A DNA stretch of 64,000 nucleotides from Pseudomonas frederiksbergensis (GTDB lineage: Bacteria; Pseudomonadota; Gammaproteobacteria; Pseudomonadales; Pseudomonadaceae). Positions 19,375 to 29,002 of the stretch are shown piece by piece. The DNA lies in contig NZ_CP142104.1 of assembly GCF_035751725.1 (NCBI RefSeq), positions 1,550,001 through 1,614,000 on the forward strand, read 5' to 3'. Every line of letters starts with the position of its first letter. Positions within the stretch are counted from its first letter, which is position 1. A model generated the notes under the pieces. It was not told where the DNA came from. It was given only the letters and a program-made list of their open reading frames with translations, and did no database searches. A program made the position numbers and the translations under genes.

Positions 19375-20744
19375 TGGCCAAGCAAGATAGAGGCTTGCGC
19401 TTCCAGCCCAGCGGCGGAAGCCGGGCCCCGCAAGTGCCCACCGGTAAAAAGCAGCGCCTGACCATTGAACGCTTGGCCAATGACGGCCGCGGCATTGCGT
19501 TCGTCGATGGCCGTACCTGGTTCGTCCTCGGCGCCCTGGCGGGTGAGGAGGTCGAGGCGCGGGTGCTCGGTGCCCACGGCAAAGTGGTCGAGGCGCGTAC
19601 CGAGCGGGTGTTCCTGTCCAGTGAACTGCGCCGCCCAGCGCCGTGTATCCATGCCGGTCGTTGCGGTGGCTGCAGCGTCCAGCATTTGCCCCATGACGAA
19701 CAACTCGCCCTGAAACAGCGCATGCTCGCCGAGCAACTGTCGCGGGTCGCCGGGGTCGAGCCGGATGAATGGGCCGCACCGTTGAGCGGGCCGGAGTTCG
19801 GTTATCGCCGTCGCGCCCGGGTAGCGGTGCGTTGGGACCAGAAGGCGAAAAAACTCGACGTGGGTTTCCGCGCCGCCGGCAGCCAGGACATCGTTGCCAT
19901 CGGTGATTGCCCGGTGCTGGTACAGCCCTTGCAGCCGATCATGAGCCGCCTGCCGGAAATGCTGCGACGTTTGAGCAAACCCCAGGCGCTGGGGCATGTG
20001 GAATTGTTCGCAGGTTCGTCCCTCGCGGTATTGCTACGCCACATGGCGCCGTTGTCGGAAGCCGACCTGACGATCCTCAAGGACTTCTGCGCGTTCCACG
20101 AAGCCCAATTGTGGCTGCATGGCGAAGGTGAGCCGCAACCGGTCGATCCCGGGCAATCCCTGGGATATCGCCTGGAAACCTGGGACCTGGACCTGGCTTA
20201 CCGGCCAGGGGATTTCATCCAGGTGAACGCCGCCGTCAACGAAGCGATGGTCGCCCAAGCGTTGCAATGGTTGGCGCCGCGCCCCGAGGAACGGGTGCTG
20301 GACCTGTTCTGCGGCCTGGGCAATTTTGCCTTGCCGCTGGCCAGGCAGGTGCGCGAAGTGGTGGCGGTGGAGGGCGTGCAGACCATGGTCGAGCGTGCTG
20401 CCGCCAACGCCATCAGCAACAATTTGCATAACACTGCTTTTTTTCAGGCCGATTTATCCCAGCCATTGGCGGGTGCCGAATGGATCGGCGAAGGCTTTTC
20501 TGCGGTACTCTTGGACCCACCCCGTGACGGTGCTTTCGAGGTGGTGCGCAAGCTGGCATCCCTCGGGGCCAGACGGTTGGTTTATGTATCGTGCAACCCG
20601 GCAACTTTGGCGCGGGATACGGTCGAACTGATCAAGCAGGGCTACCGGTTAAAACGTGCCGGGATTCTCGATATGTTTCCTCAAACGGCGCATGTCGAGG
20701 CCATGGCGTTATTTGAAGCGAGCCAGGATGGCTTGTCCGACTGA
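19374..20744 (+). CDS. rlmD: 23S rRNA (uracil-1939-C5)-methyltransferase RlmD
   Basis: 456-aa SAM-dependent methyltransferase. A TRAM domain comes first (about 20-80), then iron-sulfur cysteines in [10 protein letters not shown] with a later GDCPVL, the SAM motif [15 protein letters not shown], and the catalytic loop [13 protein letters not shown] with its nucleophilic Cys. Translationally coupled to cysM. This cysM-rlmD-relA-mazG order is the usual Pseudomonas one. Confidence 0.96.
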   Translation: MAKQDRGLRFQPSGGSRAPQVPTGKKQRLTIERLANDGRGIAFVDGRTWFVLGALAGEEVEARVLGAHGKVVEARTERVFLSSELRRPAPCIHAGRCGGCSVQHLPHDEQLALKQRMLAEQLSRVAGVEPDEWAAPLSGPEFGYRRRARVAVRWDQKAKKLDVGFRAAGSQDIVAIGDCPVLVQPLQPIMSRLPEMLRRLSKPQALGHVELFAGSSLAVLLRHMAPLSEADLTILKDFCAFHEAQLWLHGEGEPQPVDPGQSLGYRLETWDLDLAYRPGDFIQVNAAVNEAMVAQALQWLAPRPEERVLDLFCGLGNFALPLARQVREVVAVEGVQTMVERAAANAISNNLHNTAFFQADLSQPLAGAEWIGEGFSAVLLDPPRDGAFEVVRKLASLGARRLVYVSCNPATLARDTVELIKQGYRLKRAGILDMFPQTAHVEAMALFEASQDGLSD

Positions 20745-20845
20745 CCCGCTCGTGCCAACCCGCCACAGCCCTGGGCGGGAACACGGGCAGCGAAGGTCAG
20801 CGAAGTTGACGCATTGAATCTGCGTCGTAGGGAAGGTAGGTAAAG

Positions 20846-23092
20846 ATGGTACAGGTGAGAGCACACCAGCCGATCAACACTGACGGCAGTATCAATCTCG
20901 AGGCTTGGCTCGATCACGCGGTCAGTATCGACACGGCACTGGATCGCGAGGCCTTGAAGGCCGCCTGCGAGTTCGCTCGCGAGGCGGAGCAGCAACACAA
21001 TGCGGCGAAGAACCTGTGGTCCGAAGGGACGTCGAGTTTCCAGACGGGCCTCGAGATTGCCGAGATCCTCGCCGACCTCAAGCTGGACCAGGATTCGCTG
21101 GTCGCCGCAGTGCTTTATCGCGGTGTCCGCGAAGGGCAGATCCAACTTCCGGTTGTCAGCCAGCGTTTCGGAACCGTGGTCGCCAAGCTGATCGATGGCG
21201 TGTTGCGCATGGCGGCGATCAGCGCCAGTCTCAGCCCGCGCCAGTCCATGGTACTGGGCACCCAGGGCCAGGTGGAAAACCTGCGCAAGATGCTGGTGGC
21301 GATGGTCGACGACGTGCGCGTCGCGCTGATCAAGCTGGCCGAGCGCACCTGCGCCATCCGTGCCGTGAAGTCCGCCGATGACGAAAAGCGCAATCGCGTT
21401 GCCCGGGAAGTCTTCGACATCTACGCGCCCTTGGCCCACCGTCTTGGCATCGGTCACATCAAGTGGGAGCTGGAGGACTTGTCCTTCCGCTATCTGGAAC
21501 CCGACCAATACAAGCAGATCGCCAAGCTGCTGCACGAGCGGCGCCTGGATCGCGAGCGCTTCATCACCGATGTGATGACCCAACTGCGCGAAGAGTTGCA
21601 GGCCACCGGCGTCGAAGCCGACATCAGTGGCCGGGCCAAGCACATCTACTCGATCTGGCGCAAAATGCAGCGCAAGGGCCTGGAATTCAGCCAGATCTAC
21701 GACGTTCGCGCCGTTCGCGTGCTGGTCCCTGAAATGCGCGACTGCTACACCGCGCTGGGGATCGTCCATACCTTGTGGCGGCATATTCCGAAGGAGTTCG
21801 ACGACTACATCGCCAACCCGAAGGAAAACGGCTACCGCTCGCTGCACACTGCGGTGATCGGTCCGGAGGGCAAGGTATTGGAAGTGCAGATCCGCACCCA
21901 TGCCATGCACGAGGAAGCCGAGCTGGGCGTTTGCGCCCACTGGAAATACAAGGGCACCGACGTCAAGTCCGGGTCCAATCACTACGAAGAGAAAATCTCC
22001 TGGCTGCGCCAAGTGCTGGAATGGCACGAGGAACTCGGCGACATTGGCGGCCTGGCCGAACAGTTGCGCGTCGACATCGAGCCGGACCGGGTCTACATCT
22101 TCACCCCGGACGGCCACGCCATCGACCTGCCGAAAGGCGCGACGCCGCTGGATTTCGCCTACCGCGTCCACACCGAGATCGGCCACAACTGCCGTGGTGC
22201 CAAGATCAACGGGCGGATCGTGCCGCTCAACTACAGCCTGCAGACCGGTGAGCAGGTCGAGATCATCACCAGCAAGCACGGTACGCCAAGCCGCGACTGG
22301 CTGAACCCGAACCTGGGCTACATCACCACCTCGCGGGCACGGGCGAAAATCGTCCATTGGTTCAAACTGCAGGCCCGTGACCAGAACGTCGCGGCCGGCA
22401 AGACCTTGCTCGAACGCGAGCTGAGTCGCCTGGGCCTGCCGCAGGTGGACTTCGACAAGCTGGCCGAAAAAGCCAACATGAAGACCGCCGAGGACATGTT
22501 CGCCGCCCTCGGTGCCGGCGACCTGCGCCTGGCGCAACTGGTCAACCTCGCCCAACAATTGGTGGAGCCGGAGCGCGGCAACGAGCAACTGGAGCTGATT
22601 CCACGCAAGGCCACCGGCTACAAGCCAGGCAAGCGCGGCGATATCCAGATCCAGGGCGTGGGCAATCTGATGACCCAGATGGCCGGCTGCTGCCAGCCAT
22701 TGCCGGGGGATGCGATTGTCGGCTACATCACCCAGGGGCGCGGCGTGAGCATTCACCGCCAGGACTGTGCCTCGGTGCTGCAACTGGCCGGTCGGGAGCC
22801 GGAGCGGATCATCCAGGTCAGCTGGGGCCCGGTGCCGGTGCTTACCTATCCGGTGGACATTGTCATCCGCGCCTACGACCGTTCCGGCTTGCTGCGTGAC
22901 GTGTCCCAGGTGTTGCTGAACGAGCGCATCAACGTGCTCGCGGTCAATACCCGTTCGAACAAGGAAGACAACACTGCGCTGATGTCCCTGACCATCGAGA
23001 TTCCGGGGCTGGATGCGCTGGGGCGGCTGCTGGGGCGGATTTCCCAGTTGCCGAACATCATCGAGACCCGGCGTAACCGGACGCCGGGTTAA
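20846..23092 (+). CDS. relA: GTP pyrophosphokinase RelA, (p)ppGpp synthetase I
   Basis: 748-aa stringent-response enzyme, ribosome-bound, making (p)ppGpp when uncharged tRNA enters the A site. Domains in order: an inactive hydrolase-like HD region in which the HD residues are replaced (LYRGVREGQ), as expected for RelA rather than SpoT; synthetase with NPKENGYRSLHTAV and EVQIRTHAMHEEAE; TGS (about 405-465, RVYIFTPDG); a zinc-finger domain with GCCQP; and a C-terminal ACT domain (about 665-745). Start at 20846 has AAGG upstream. Confidence 0.97.
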   Translation: MVQVRAHQPINTDGSINLEAWLDHAVSIDTALDREALKAACEFAREAEQQHNAAKNLWSEGTSSFQTGLEIAEILADLKLDQDSLVAAVLYRGVREGQIQLPVVSQRFGTVVAKLIDGVLRMAAISASLSPRQSMVLGTQGQVENLRKMLVAMVDDVRVALIKLAERTCAIRAVKSADDEKRNRVAREVFDIYAPLAHRLGIGHIKWELEDLSFRYLEPDQYKQIAKLLHERRLDRERFITDVMTQLREELQATGVEADISGRAKHIYSIWRKMQRKGLEFSQIYDVRAVRVLVPEMRDCYTALGIVHTLWRHIPKEFDDYIANPKENGYRSLHTAVIGPEGKVLEVQIRTHAMHEEAELGVCAHWKYKGTDVKSGSNHYEEKISWLRQVLEWHEELGDIGGLAEQLRVDIEPDRVYIFTPDGHAIDLPKGATPLDFAYRVHTEIGHNCRGAKINGRIVPLNYSLQTGEQVEIITSKHGTPSRDWLNPNLGYITTSRARAKIVHWFKLQARDQNVAAGKTLLERELSRLGLPQVDFDKLAEKANMKTAEDMFAALGAGDLRLAQLVNLAQQLVEPERGNEQLELIPRKATGYKPGKRGDIQIQGVGNLMTQMAGCCQPLPGDAIVGYITQGRGVSIHRQDCASVLQLAGREPERIIQVSWGPVPVLTYPVDIVIRAYDRSGLLRDVSQVLLNERINVLAVNTRSNKEDNTALMSLTIEIPGLDALGRLLGRISQLPNIIETRRNRTPG

Positions 23093-23112
23093 GCGCTGGT
23101 TGTCTTGGTTTA

Positions 23113-23140
23113 TGTGGGAGCAAGCTCCCACAGTTTTTTT
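23113..23140 (+). terminator. REP-type hairpin acting as relA terminator
   Basis: Stem TGTGGGAG-CAAG-CTCCCACA followed by GTTTTTTT, 20 nt past relA and 17 nt before mazG. It is both a REP-like sequence and a plausible intrinsic terminator, so mazG may be partly uncoupled from relA. Confidence 0.8.
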
Positions 23141-23156
23141 GTGACGGGATCGATTG

Positions 23157-23990
23157 ATGTACAGCCTCGAAGACCTGCTCCACCTGATGAACCGCCTGCG
23201 GGACCCGCAGTACGGTTGCCCCTGGGACATCAAGCAAACCTACGCCACCATCGTCCCTCATACCTTGGAAGAAGCCTACGAAGTGGCCGATGCGATCGAG
23301 CGCGGCGATTTCGATCACTTGCAAGGTGAGTTGGGCGACTTGCTGTTTCAGGTGGTGTACTACAGCCAGTTGGCCCGGGAAGAGAACCGCTTCGAATTCG
23401 CCGGCGTGGTCGACAGCATCACCCGCAAGCTGATCCGTCGCCATCCCCACGTGTTTCCTACTGGTGACCTGTATGCACCCGTGGATATCCCGCGCCTGAG
23501 CGAAGAGCAGGTCAAGCAGCGCTGGGAGGAAATCAAGGCAGAAGAACGCGCCGAAAAGGCGTCGGCCCCCGAACAGTTGTCGCTGCTCGATGATGTACCG
23601 GGAGCGCTGCCGGCGTTGTCCCGCTCGGCGAAGTTGCAGAAGCGTGCGGGACAGGTGGGTTTCGACTGGCCGGGACCCTTGCCGGTGCTCGACAAAGTCC
23701 GCGAGGAGCTGGATGAAGTGCTCGAAGCCATGGCTGACAACGATCCGGCAGCCATCAGCGACGAGATCGGCGATCTGCTGTTCAGTGTGGTGAACCTGGC
23801 TCGCCACCTCAAGGTCGACCCGGAAACCGCGCTGCGCGATGCCAACGGGAAATTCGAGCGGCGGTTCCGATTTATCGAACAGGCATTGCGCGACACCCGT
23901 CGTCCCATGGAAGATTGCACCCTCGAAGAGTTGGACGCCTTGTGGGGCGAAGCCAAACGTCAGGAAAAGAATTTGCCCAGCTGTGGCTGA
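23157..23990 (+). CDS. mazG: Nucleoside triphosphate pyrophosphohydrolase MazG
   Basis: 277-aa protein with two tandem MazG domains. The N-terminal one has EEAYEVADAIERG and GELGDLLFQVVYYSQ; the C-terminal one has EELDEVLEAM and DEIGDLLFSVVNLARHL. These acidic residues bind Mg2+. It hydrolyses all NTPs to NMP and pyrophosphate and is known in E. coli to lower (p)ppGpp-linked effects; its place after relA fits. Start is ATG 23157, with an in-frame TTG just before it. Confidence 0.95.
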   Translation: MYSLEDLLHLMNRLRDPQYGCPWDIKQTYATIVPHTLEEAYEVADAIERGDFDHLQGELGDLLFQVVYYSQLAREENRFEFAGVVDSITRKLIRRHPHVFPTGDLYAPVDIPRLSEEQVKQRWEEIKAEERAEKASAPEQLSLLDDVPGALPALSRSAKLQKRAGQVGFDWPGPLPVLDKVREELDEVLEAMADNDPAAISDEIGDLLFSVVNLARHLKVDPETALRDANGKFERRFRFIEQALRDTRRPMEDCTLEELDALWGEAKRQEKNLPSCG

Positions 23991-24016
23991 GGCCGTTGCC
24001 TAAGTGAGTAAGCACC

Positions 24017-24556
24017 ATGAGCCTTTCCCTTCGCGACCAGTTGCTTAAAGCAGGGCTGGTCAACCAAAAGCAGGCCAAGCAGGTCGGCAAAGAGAAACAG
24101 AAACAGCAGCGCCTGGCCCACAAAGGCCAGATCGAACTGGATGATTCCCAGCAGCGGGCGGCGCAGGAAGCCATGGCCGAAAAGGTCAAGCGCGACCAGG
24201 AACTCAACCGCCAGCAGCAGGAGAAGGCCGAGCAGAAGGCCCGTGCTGCACAGATCAAGCAATTGATCGAAGTCTCGCGCCTGCCGAAGCTGACCACTGA
24301 CGACTACTACAATTTTGTCGACGACAAGAAGGTCAAGCGCATCTGCGTCAATACCCTGATGCGCAACAAGCTGAGCAGTGGTTCCCTGGCGATCGTCCAC
24401 CATGCTGGCGGTTATGAAGTGATCCCGCGCGAGGCTGCGCTGAAAATTCAGGAGCGCGACCCCAAGCGCATCGTCCAGCTCAACACCCAGACCGAAGAAG
24501 TGGATGCCGATGATCCGTACGCGGCTTATCAGATTCCTGATGACTTGATGTGGTAA
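24017..24556 (+). CDS. DUF2058 protein (YaiL-like)
   Basis: 179-aa, highly charged protein. It begins SLSLRDQLLKAGLVNQKQAKQ, then has a Lys/Gln-rich coiled-coil stretch (about 20-90) and a C-terminal globular part ending YAAYQIPDDLMW. This is the YaiL/DUF2058 family, described as nucleoid- or polymerase-associated, but its job is not established. It follows mazG by 26 bp and is likely co-transcribed. Confidence 0.88.
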   Translation: MSLSLRDQLLKAGLVNQKQAKQVGKEKQKQQRLAHKGQIELDDSQQRAAQEAMAEKVKRDQELNRQQQEKAEQKARAAQIKQLIEVSRLPKLTTDDYYNFVDDKKVKRICVNTLMRNKLSSGSLAIVHHAGGYEVIPREAALKIQERDPKRIVQLNTQTEEVDADDPYAAYQIPDDLMW

Positions 24557-24590
24557 GCAGGGCGCAGTGTCATTGAGTTGAAACACAGAA

Positions 24591-24624
24591 ACCTGTGGGT
24601 GCGAGCAAACTCGCTCCCACAGGT
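24591..24624. repeat. REP palindrome
   Basis: Near-perfect palindrome from ACCTGTGGGTGCGAGC to CTCGCTCCCACAGGT, followed by GTTTTA. It lies between the convergent DUF2058 gene and the small 64-aa gene and could serve as terminator. Confidence 0.83.
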
Positions 24625-24636
24625 GTTTTATGCGGT

Positions 24637-24831
24637 TCAGGATTGCGCGGTCTCGCGCAAGCGCTGCCTTTCCTCTCGCTCCAGCTCAGCCTTGTAGCTG
24701 TGGGCGTCTGTTTCGGAGTGGAACATCCCCACCAGCAAATCCTGTTGATGCACGTCCCAGATCCGGATGCCGGCGGCAATGCCTTCGTGGGACATGTGAG
24801 CGTCGTCGCGTTCAGTTACTTTCACAGTCAT
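24637..24831 (-). CDS. Small hypothetical protein (64 aa)
   Basis: Short acidic/basic protein starting MTVKVTERDDAHMSHEG, with a middle GIRIWDVHQQDLLVGMF and a charged helical C-terminus rich in Glu and Arg. No family recognised. The start at 24831 is an internal ATG; the frame extends to 24864. The about 230 bp upstream (24832-25061) hold two similar AAGTTTTCATG stretches near 24931 and 25004 but no gene. Confidence 0.55.
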   Translation of the reverse strand: MTVKVTERDDAHMSHEGIAAGIRIWDVHQQDLLVGMFHSETDAHSYKAELEREERQRLRETAQS

Positions 24832-25061
24832 CTTGCAAGCTCCAATCTCTGTTATCTGCAGCAAGGCGTGTGCAGGACTTTGTTATAGGTTTGGATAGCG
24901 TGCTAAGTAAATGCCCCGGTGCGTTAAGAAGTTTTCATGAAAAGTGAAACGATCCGGCAGGCCAAGTAGTGCGCGGCATTCGGTCGCAGGTGGCGTTCAT
25001 GAAGAAGTTTTCATGTCGTCAAGCGGACGCCAGATCCTGTGGGGGGCCTGAATTCAGGTAT

Positions 25062-25090
25062 AAAAAAGCCCCGCATTCGCGGGGCTTCTT
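25062..25090 (-). terminator. Rho-independent terminator of the DUF3108 gene
   Basis: Stem AAGCCCCGC-ATTC-GCGGGGCTT followed, on the minus strand, by a T-run (TTTTTTAT). It begins 14 nt past the stop codon. Confidence 0.92.
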
Positions 25091-25104
25091 GCTATCGGCG
25101 TGGA

Positions 25105-25818
25105 TCAGCTGCCTTTCACGGCCTTGCCGTTGACCGTGCCGTCCTGGAGCATGATGTTGTACTCCTTGCCGTCGGTCTCGACCTGTTGCAGGCGCACCAG
25201 CAGGTAATCCCAGTCCTTGGCGAACCAGAGCACGGTGATGCGCTTGCTCTGTGTCGGGTCGCGTACGCGCTCGACCTTGATCGCGTCGATCTGGCCGGCC
25301 TTGGTGTCGACTTTCTCCGAGCCCAGGACGCGGAAATCATAGGTATCAATCTCGCCATCATCGACGACCTGATAACTCATGCTTTTCTTGCCGGCCGCCA
25401 CATCGTGCTGAAGCGCCAGCTGATAGGTGGATTTGTCGACCATGCCCCGGTTCAGCGGAATCTTGACCGCGTCACCGCGATCAGTGCCGGTGACCATCTT
25501 GGTGTTCCAGTCGAAATCCAGGTCAGCCTTTTTCGCCTTGCCCAGGCCGCCGCGCTCGAAGTGATAGGACTGCGGCAGGAGGGTGTCCTTGTCAAGGGTC
25601 AGGGTGCTTTCTTCGGTCAGGCTGGCGATCATCATCGAAGCCTTGAAGCTCAGCTTCCAGGTGCCGTTGGCTTCCTTGGTCAGGCTGCGCTCGGCGGTGC
25701 CGCTCATGGGCAACTGCTTCCAGTCGGCGGTGTAGCTGGCGGAGAACGGTTGAAGGTCTGCGGCCTGTGCCAGTGGCAAGGCAAGCAGAGCGCAAGCGAA
25801 GAGCAGGGCGCGACGCAT
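25105..25818 (-). CDS. DUF3108 periplasmic protein
   Basis: 237-aa protein with a signal peptide (1-19, ending AQA) and a beta-rich body matching DUF3108. Segments such as SASYTADWKQLPMSGTAERS and FERGGLGKAKKADLDFDW fit a large curved beta-sheet of the LolA/outer-membrane-lipoprotein carrier sort. Function is unknown. It lies 8 bp after purN on the same strand and is likely co-transcribed with purMN. The final codons read NGKAVKGS. Confidence 0.87.
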   Translation of the reverse strand: MRRALLFACALLALPLAQAADLQPFSASYTADWKQLPMSGTAERSLTKEANGTWKLSFKASMMIASLTEESTLTLDKDTLLPQSYHFERGGLGKAKKADLDFDWNTKMVTGTDRGDAVKIPLNRGMVDKSTYQLALQHDVAAGKKSMSYQVVDDGEIDTYDFRVLGSEKVDTKAGQIDAIKVERVRDPTQSKRITVLWFAKDWDYLLVRLQQVETDGKEYNIMLQDGTVNGKAVKGS

Positions 25819-25826
25819 AAAATCTC

Positions 25827-26489
25827 CTAGTATCGAATCAAATGGCCGCTGGCGGCGAGCAACTGGCCGTCCAGTGAGGCTCCCCGATCATCGAGGGTCA
25901 GCCGGCCTTCGGCAAACCAACGCACGGCCATCGGGTAGATCTGGTGCTCGCGGGCATGAACCCTTTGCGCCAGGCTTTGCGGCGTGTCGTGCAACTCTAC
26001 CGGTATTACTGCCTGTACGACCAGTGGTCCACCATCGAGTTCCTCGGTGACGAAGTGCACCGAGCAGCCATGCTCCGTGTCTCCGGCCTCCAGCGCGCGC
26101 TGGTGAGTATGTAACCCTTTGTATTTGGGCAACAGCGAGGGATGGATATTGAACAGGCGTCCCTGGTAGTGACGCACGAAGCCGGGGCTGAGGATGCGCA
26201 TGAAGCCGGCCAGGACCACCAGTTGCGGATCGAACGCATCGATCTGTTGGACCAGCGCGGCATCGAAGGCTTCGCGGCCCTCGAACGCCTTGTGATCCAG
26301 GACGCGGGTGTCGATACCTGCGTCCTTGGCACGTTGCAGGCCGTAGGCATCGGCGCGGTTGGAAATCACCGCGCGGATACGGACCGGGCTGTCGCCGGTC
26401 CGTGTGCTGTCGATCAGGGCCTGCAGGTTACTGCCGGTGCCGGACAGCAGCACCACGACGTTACAGGTTGCAGGCATCTGCTCGTGCAT
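25827..26489 (-). CDS. purN: Phosphoribosylglycinamide formyltransferase PurN
   Basis: 220-aa enzyme of purine synthesis transferring formyl from 10-formyl-tetrahydrofolate to GAR. Signatures: LLSGTGSNLQALID (phosphate loop), LAGFMRIL, NIHPSLLPKYKG with the catalytic Asn-x-His, and EELDGGPLVVQ with the catalytic Asp. ATG 26489 overlaps the purM stop by 1 nt (TGATG); ATG 26477 (MPATCNVV), which matches the start of homologues, is a good alternative. Confidence 0.95.
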   Translation of the reverse strand: MHEQMPATCNVVVLLSGTGSNLQALIDSTRTGDSPVRIRAVISNRADAYGLQRAKDAGIDTRVLDHKAFEGREAFDAALVQQIDAFDPQLVVLAGFMRILSPGFVRHYQGRLFNIHPSLLPKYKGLHTHQRALEAGDTEHGCSVHFVTEELDGGPLVVQAVIPVELHDTPQSLAQRVHAREHQIYPMAVRWFAEGRLTLDDRGASLDGQLLAASGHLIRY

Positions 26490-27547
26490 CAATGTGCCTT
26501 AAGATTTTTCAGCTCGACCTGTGCGGCGCCTTCGGCCGCAGTGGCGATCTGGCCGATGACCCAAGGTTGCTCACCGGCTTCACGCAATACGTTCAGGGCA
26601 GTCTCGACGTGCTCCTGGGCCACGCAGATGACCATGCCCACGCCGCAGTTCAGCACGCGGTGCATTTCGGTTTCATCGACGTTGCCTTTCTCTTGCAGCC
26701 AGTCGAACACGGCCGGGCGGGTCCAGCTCGCCACGTCGACCACCGCCTGGGCGCCTTTTGGCAGTACGCGCGGGATGTTGTCCAGCAAGCCGCCACCGGT
26801 GATGTGGGCCATGGCCTTGACGGCACCGGTGTCCTTGATCAGCTTGAGCAGAGGCTTGACGTAGATACGGGTCGGGGCCATCAGCAGGTCGGCCAGCGGC
26901 TTGCCGTCGAGCTGGGTGTTCTCGATGTCGGCGCCCGAGACTTCGATGATCTTGCGGATCAGCGAGTAGCCGTTGGAGTGCGGGCCGGAGGACGGCAGGG
27001 CGAGCAGGGCGTCGCCGGCGGCAACTTTCGAGCCGTCGATGATCTCGGCTTTCTCAACGACGCCGACGCAGAAACCGGCCAGGTCGTAGTCTTCGCCTTC
27101 GTACATGCCAGGCATTTCAGCGGTTTCGCCGCCCACCAGGGAGCAACCGGACAGTTCACAGCCAGCGCCGATGCCGGTCACCACCTGGGCAGCGGTGTCG
27201 ACGTTCAGCTTGCCGGTGGCGTAGTAATCGAGGAAGAACAGTGGTTCGGCGCCGCACACCACCAGGTCGTTCACGCACATGGCGACCAGGTCGATGCCGA
27301 TGCTGTCGTGCTTGTTCAGGTTCAAGGCCAGGCGCAGCTTGGTGCCGACGCCGTCGGTGCCCGAGACCAGCACCGGTTGCTTGTAGCCGGCCGGGATCTC
27401 GCAGAGGGCGCCGAAACCGCCCAGGCCGCCCATGACTTCCGGGCGCGCAGTGCGCTTGGCGACGCTCTTGATGCGTTCGACCAATGCTTCACCGGCGTCG
27501 ATGTCCACACCGGCGTCCTTGTAGCTCAGGGAGGGTTGCTTGCTCAT
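26489..27547 (-). CDS. purM: Phosphoribosylformylglycinamidine cyclo-ligase PurM (AIR synthetase)
   Basis: 352-aa ATP-dependent enzyme closing the imidazole ring to give AIR. It begins [19 protein letters not shown] and has [29 protein letters not shown] and [11 protein letters not shown], all typical of PurM. The start at 27547 is preceded by AAAGG. It is the first gene of purM-purN-DUF3108; the sequence reaches back open to 27880 but this is not coding. Confidence 0.96.
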   Translation of the reverse strand: MSKQPSLSYKDAGVDIDAGEALVERIKSVAKRTARPEVMGGLGGFGALCEIPAGYKQPVLVSGTDGVGTKLRLALNLNKHDSIGIDLVAMCVNDLVVCGAEPLFFLDYYATGKLNVDTAAQVVTGIGAGCELSGCSLVGGETAEMPGMYEGEDYDLAGFCVGVVEKAEIIDGSKVAAGDALLALPSSGPHSNGYSLIRKIIEVSGADIENTQLDGKPLADLLMAPTRIYVKPLLKLIKDTGAVKAMAHITGGGLLDNIPRVLPKGAQAVVDVASWTRPAVFDWLQEKGNVDETEMHRVLNCGVGMVICVAQEHVETALNVLREAGEQPWVIGQIATAAEGAAQVELKNLKAH

Positions 27548-27747
27548 GATCCAGGCCTTTAAAGGGGGGAATTCTGGGTAACGACCGATCGCCGGGGCCC
27601 TTGAATAACCGTTGTATGAATTATTCCGGATGCCCAGCCAATGCCGGTCTGCGAAGGCGCGCGATTTTATCAGGCTTGAGGGGCAGCGGCCATCCTCGTG
27701 CCGACGGGCAGGGACATATCCTTGGAAAAAAACCGATATTTCTTCTG

Positions 27748-27775
27748 TTGGTACTGCGTGGCGCGTCTGTATAAG
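27748..27775 (+). promoter_or_regulatory. Probable promoter of the DUF2066 operon
   Basis: TTGGTA (27748-27753), 16 bp, TATAAG (27770-27775), a fair sigma70 match. The 367-bp interval 27548-27914 between divergent purM and DUF2066 shows no gene and no recognisable purine-repressor palindrome. Confidence 0.55.
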
Positions 27776-27914
27776 GTGTAGCGGTAAGCGACTATGGTTG
27801 TGGCAGCGTCGAAACTTGCATCGGGCGGCTGAATGTTTTGCCAGGTGCCGTGTCACAGCCATGCTCAGTCTTCTCCACACGGCCGGTGCCAGCCGTTATG
27901 TCCGGGAATTTTCC

Positions 27915-28970
27915 ATGCGTCTGTTCAAACTCTTGTCTGTTGGCTGCCTGTCGCTGATCAGCCTGGCGAGCCATGCCGAAACCCTCAACAACCTTTATCA
28001 GGTACGTGAACCGGTCAGCAGCCAGGCGCCGGATGAGCGTAACCAGGCAACGTTGCGAGCGCTGGATACCTTGGTGCTGCGCCTGACCGGCGACGCCAAG
28101 GCCGCGCAGAGCCCTGGCCTGGCGGCGATCCGCAAGGACCCGCAACAAATCATTCTTCAATATGGCTACGAGGCCGGTCCGCCGGAAAGCCTGCAGGTGG
28201 ATTTCGATCCCGCCAGCACCGACCGCGCGTTGCGTTCGGCGGGGTTGTCGCTGTGGGGGGCCAATCGGCCCTCGATCCTGGGGTGGTGGCTGAACGACTC
28301 GGCGGAGGGTTCCAGCCTGGTGGGGGATGGCCAGGCCAGTGCCACGCCGCTGCGCCGCGCCGCCCAGCACCGGGGATTGCCGCTGCACCTGCCGCTGGCG
28401 GACTTGAGCGAGCAGATTGTCGCCACCGCGCCGAACCTGGAAGGCAATGACCCGGCGCCGTTGCGCGAGGTGTCGGAGCGTTATGGTTCCGACGCGTTGT
28501 TGGCGGTCCACGCCAAGGAAGAGGGCGGCCAGTGGCAAGCGACCTGGCGCCTGTGGCTGGGTGACCAGCGCGAGCAGGGCAGTGCCCAGGGTGGCGACCC
28601 TGCGGCACTGGCCGATGCCGTGATGTTGGCGGTGAGCCAGCGCCTGGCGCCGCGCTTCGTCGCCAAGCCGGGCGTGGCGACCGAACAGTTGCTCGAAGTG
28701 CAGGGCATGAATCTGGAACGTTATGCGGCGCTGGGGCGTCTGCTTGAACCGTTTGGAGGGCAGTTGCAACGGGTCGAAGGCGACGTGATCGTCTACAAGG
28801 TCAATGGCAGCGCGGAACAGTTGAAGGCGCAATTGGCCTTGGCCAAGCTGCAGGAAATGCCCGTCGGTGAAATTGTCGTGCCGCCACCTGTGGCCCAGCC
28901 AGCGGCCGATGGGGCAATTTCGCCGCAACCGACGCCAGCGCCAGCGCCGAACCTGCGGTTTCGCTGGTAG
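27915..28970 (+). CDS. DUF2066 periplasmic protein
   Basis: 351-aa protein with a signal peptide (1-21, ending SHA) and a DUF2066 body: LYQVREPVSSQAPDERNQATLRALDTLVLRLTG, GLSLWGANRPSILGWWL. It ends in a Pro/Ala-rich tail. Function is unknown; it is regularly found between purM and hda in pseudomonads. The start at 27915 begins the signal peptide; the open frame upstream to 27612 is not supported. Confidence 0.88.
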   Translation: MRLFKLLSVGCLSLISLASHAETLNNLYQVREPVSSQAPDERNQATLRALDTLVLRLTGDAKAAQSPGLAAIRKDPQQIILQYGYEAGPPESLQVDFDPASTDRALRSAGLSLWGANRPSILGWWLNDSAEGSSLVGDGQASATPLRRAAQHRGLPLHLPLADLSEQIVATAPNLEGNDPAPLREVSERYGSDALLAVHAKEEGGQWQATWRLWLGDQREQGSAQGGDPAALADAVMLAVSQRLAPRFVAKPGVATEQLLEVQGMNLERYAALGRLLEPFGGQLQRVEGDVIVYKVNGSAEQLKAQLALAKLQEMPVGEIVVPPPVAQPAADGAISPQPTPAPAPNLRFRW

Positions 28971-29002
28971 GATTTCTTCCTTTATAGAGTCAGGAGTGGT
29001 TC

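Noticed and set aside
20681..23233. 850-aa open frame antisense to relA
   Set aside because: It lies wholly opposite rlmD/relA/mazG, has a low-complexity His/Gln/Arg composition typical of GC-rich shadow frames, and no domain.
27612..27914. N-terminal extension of the DUF2066 frame
   Set aside because: It precedes a clear signal peptide at 27915 and covers the likely promoter.
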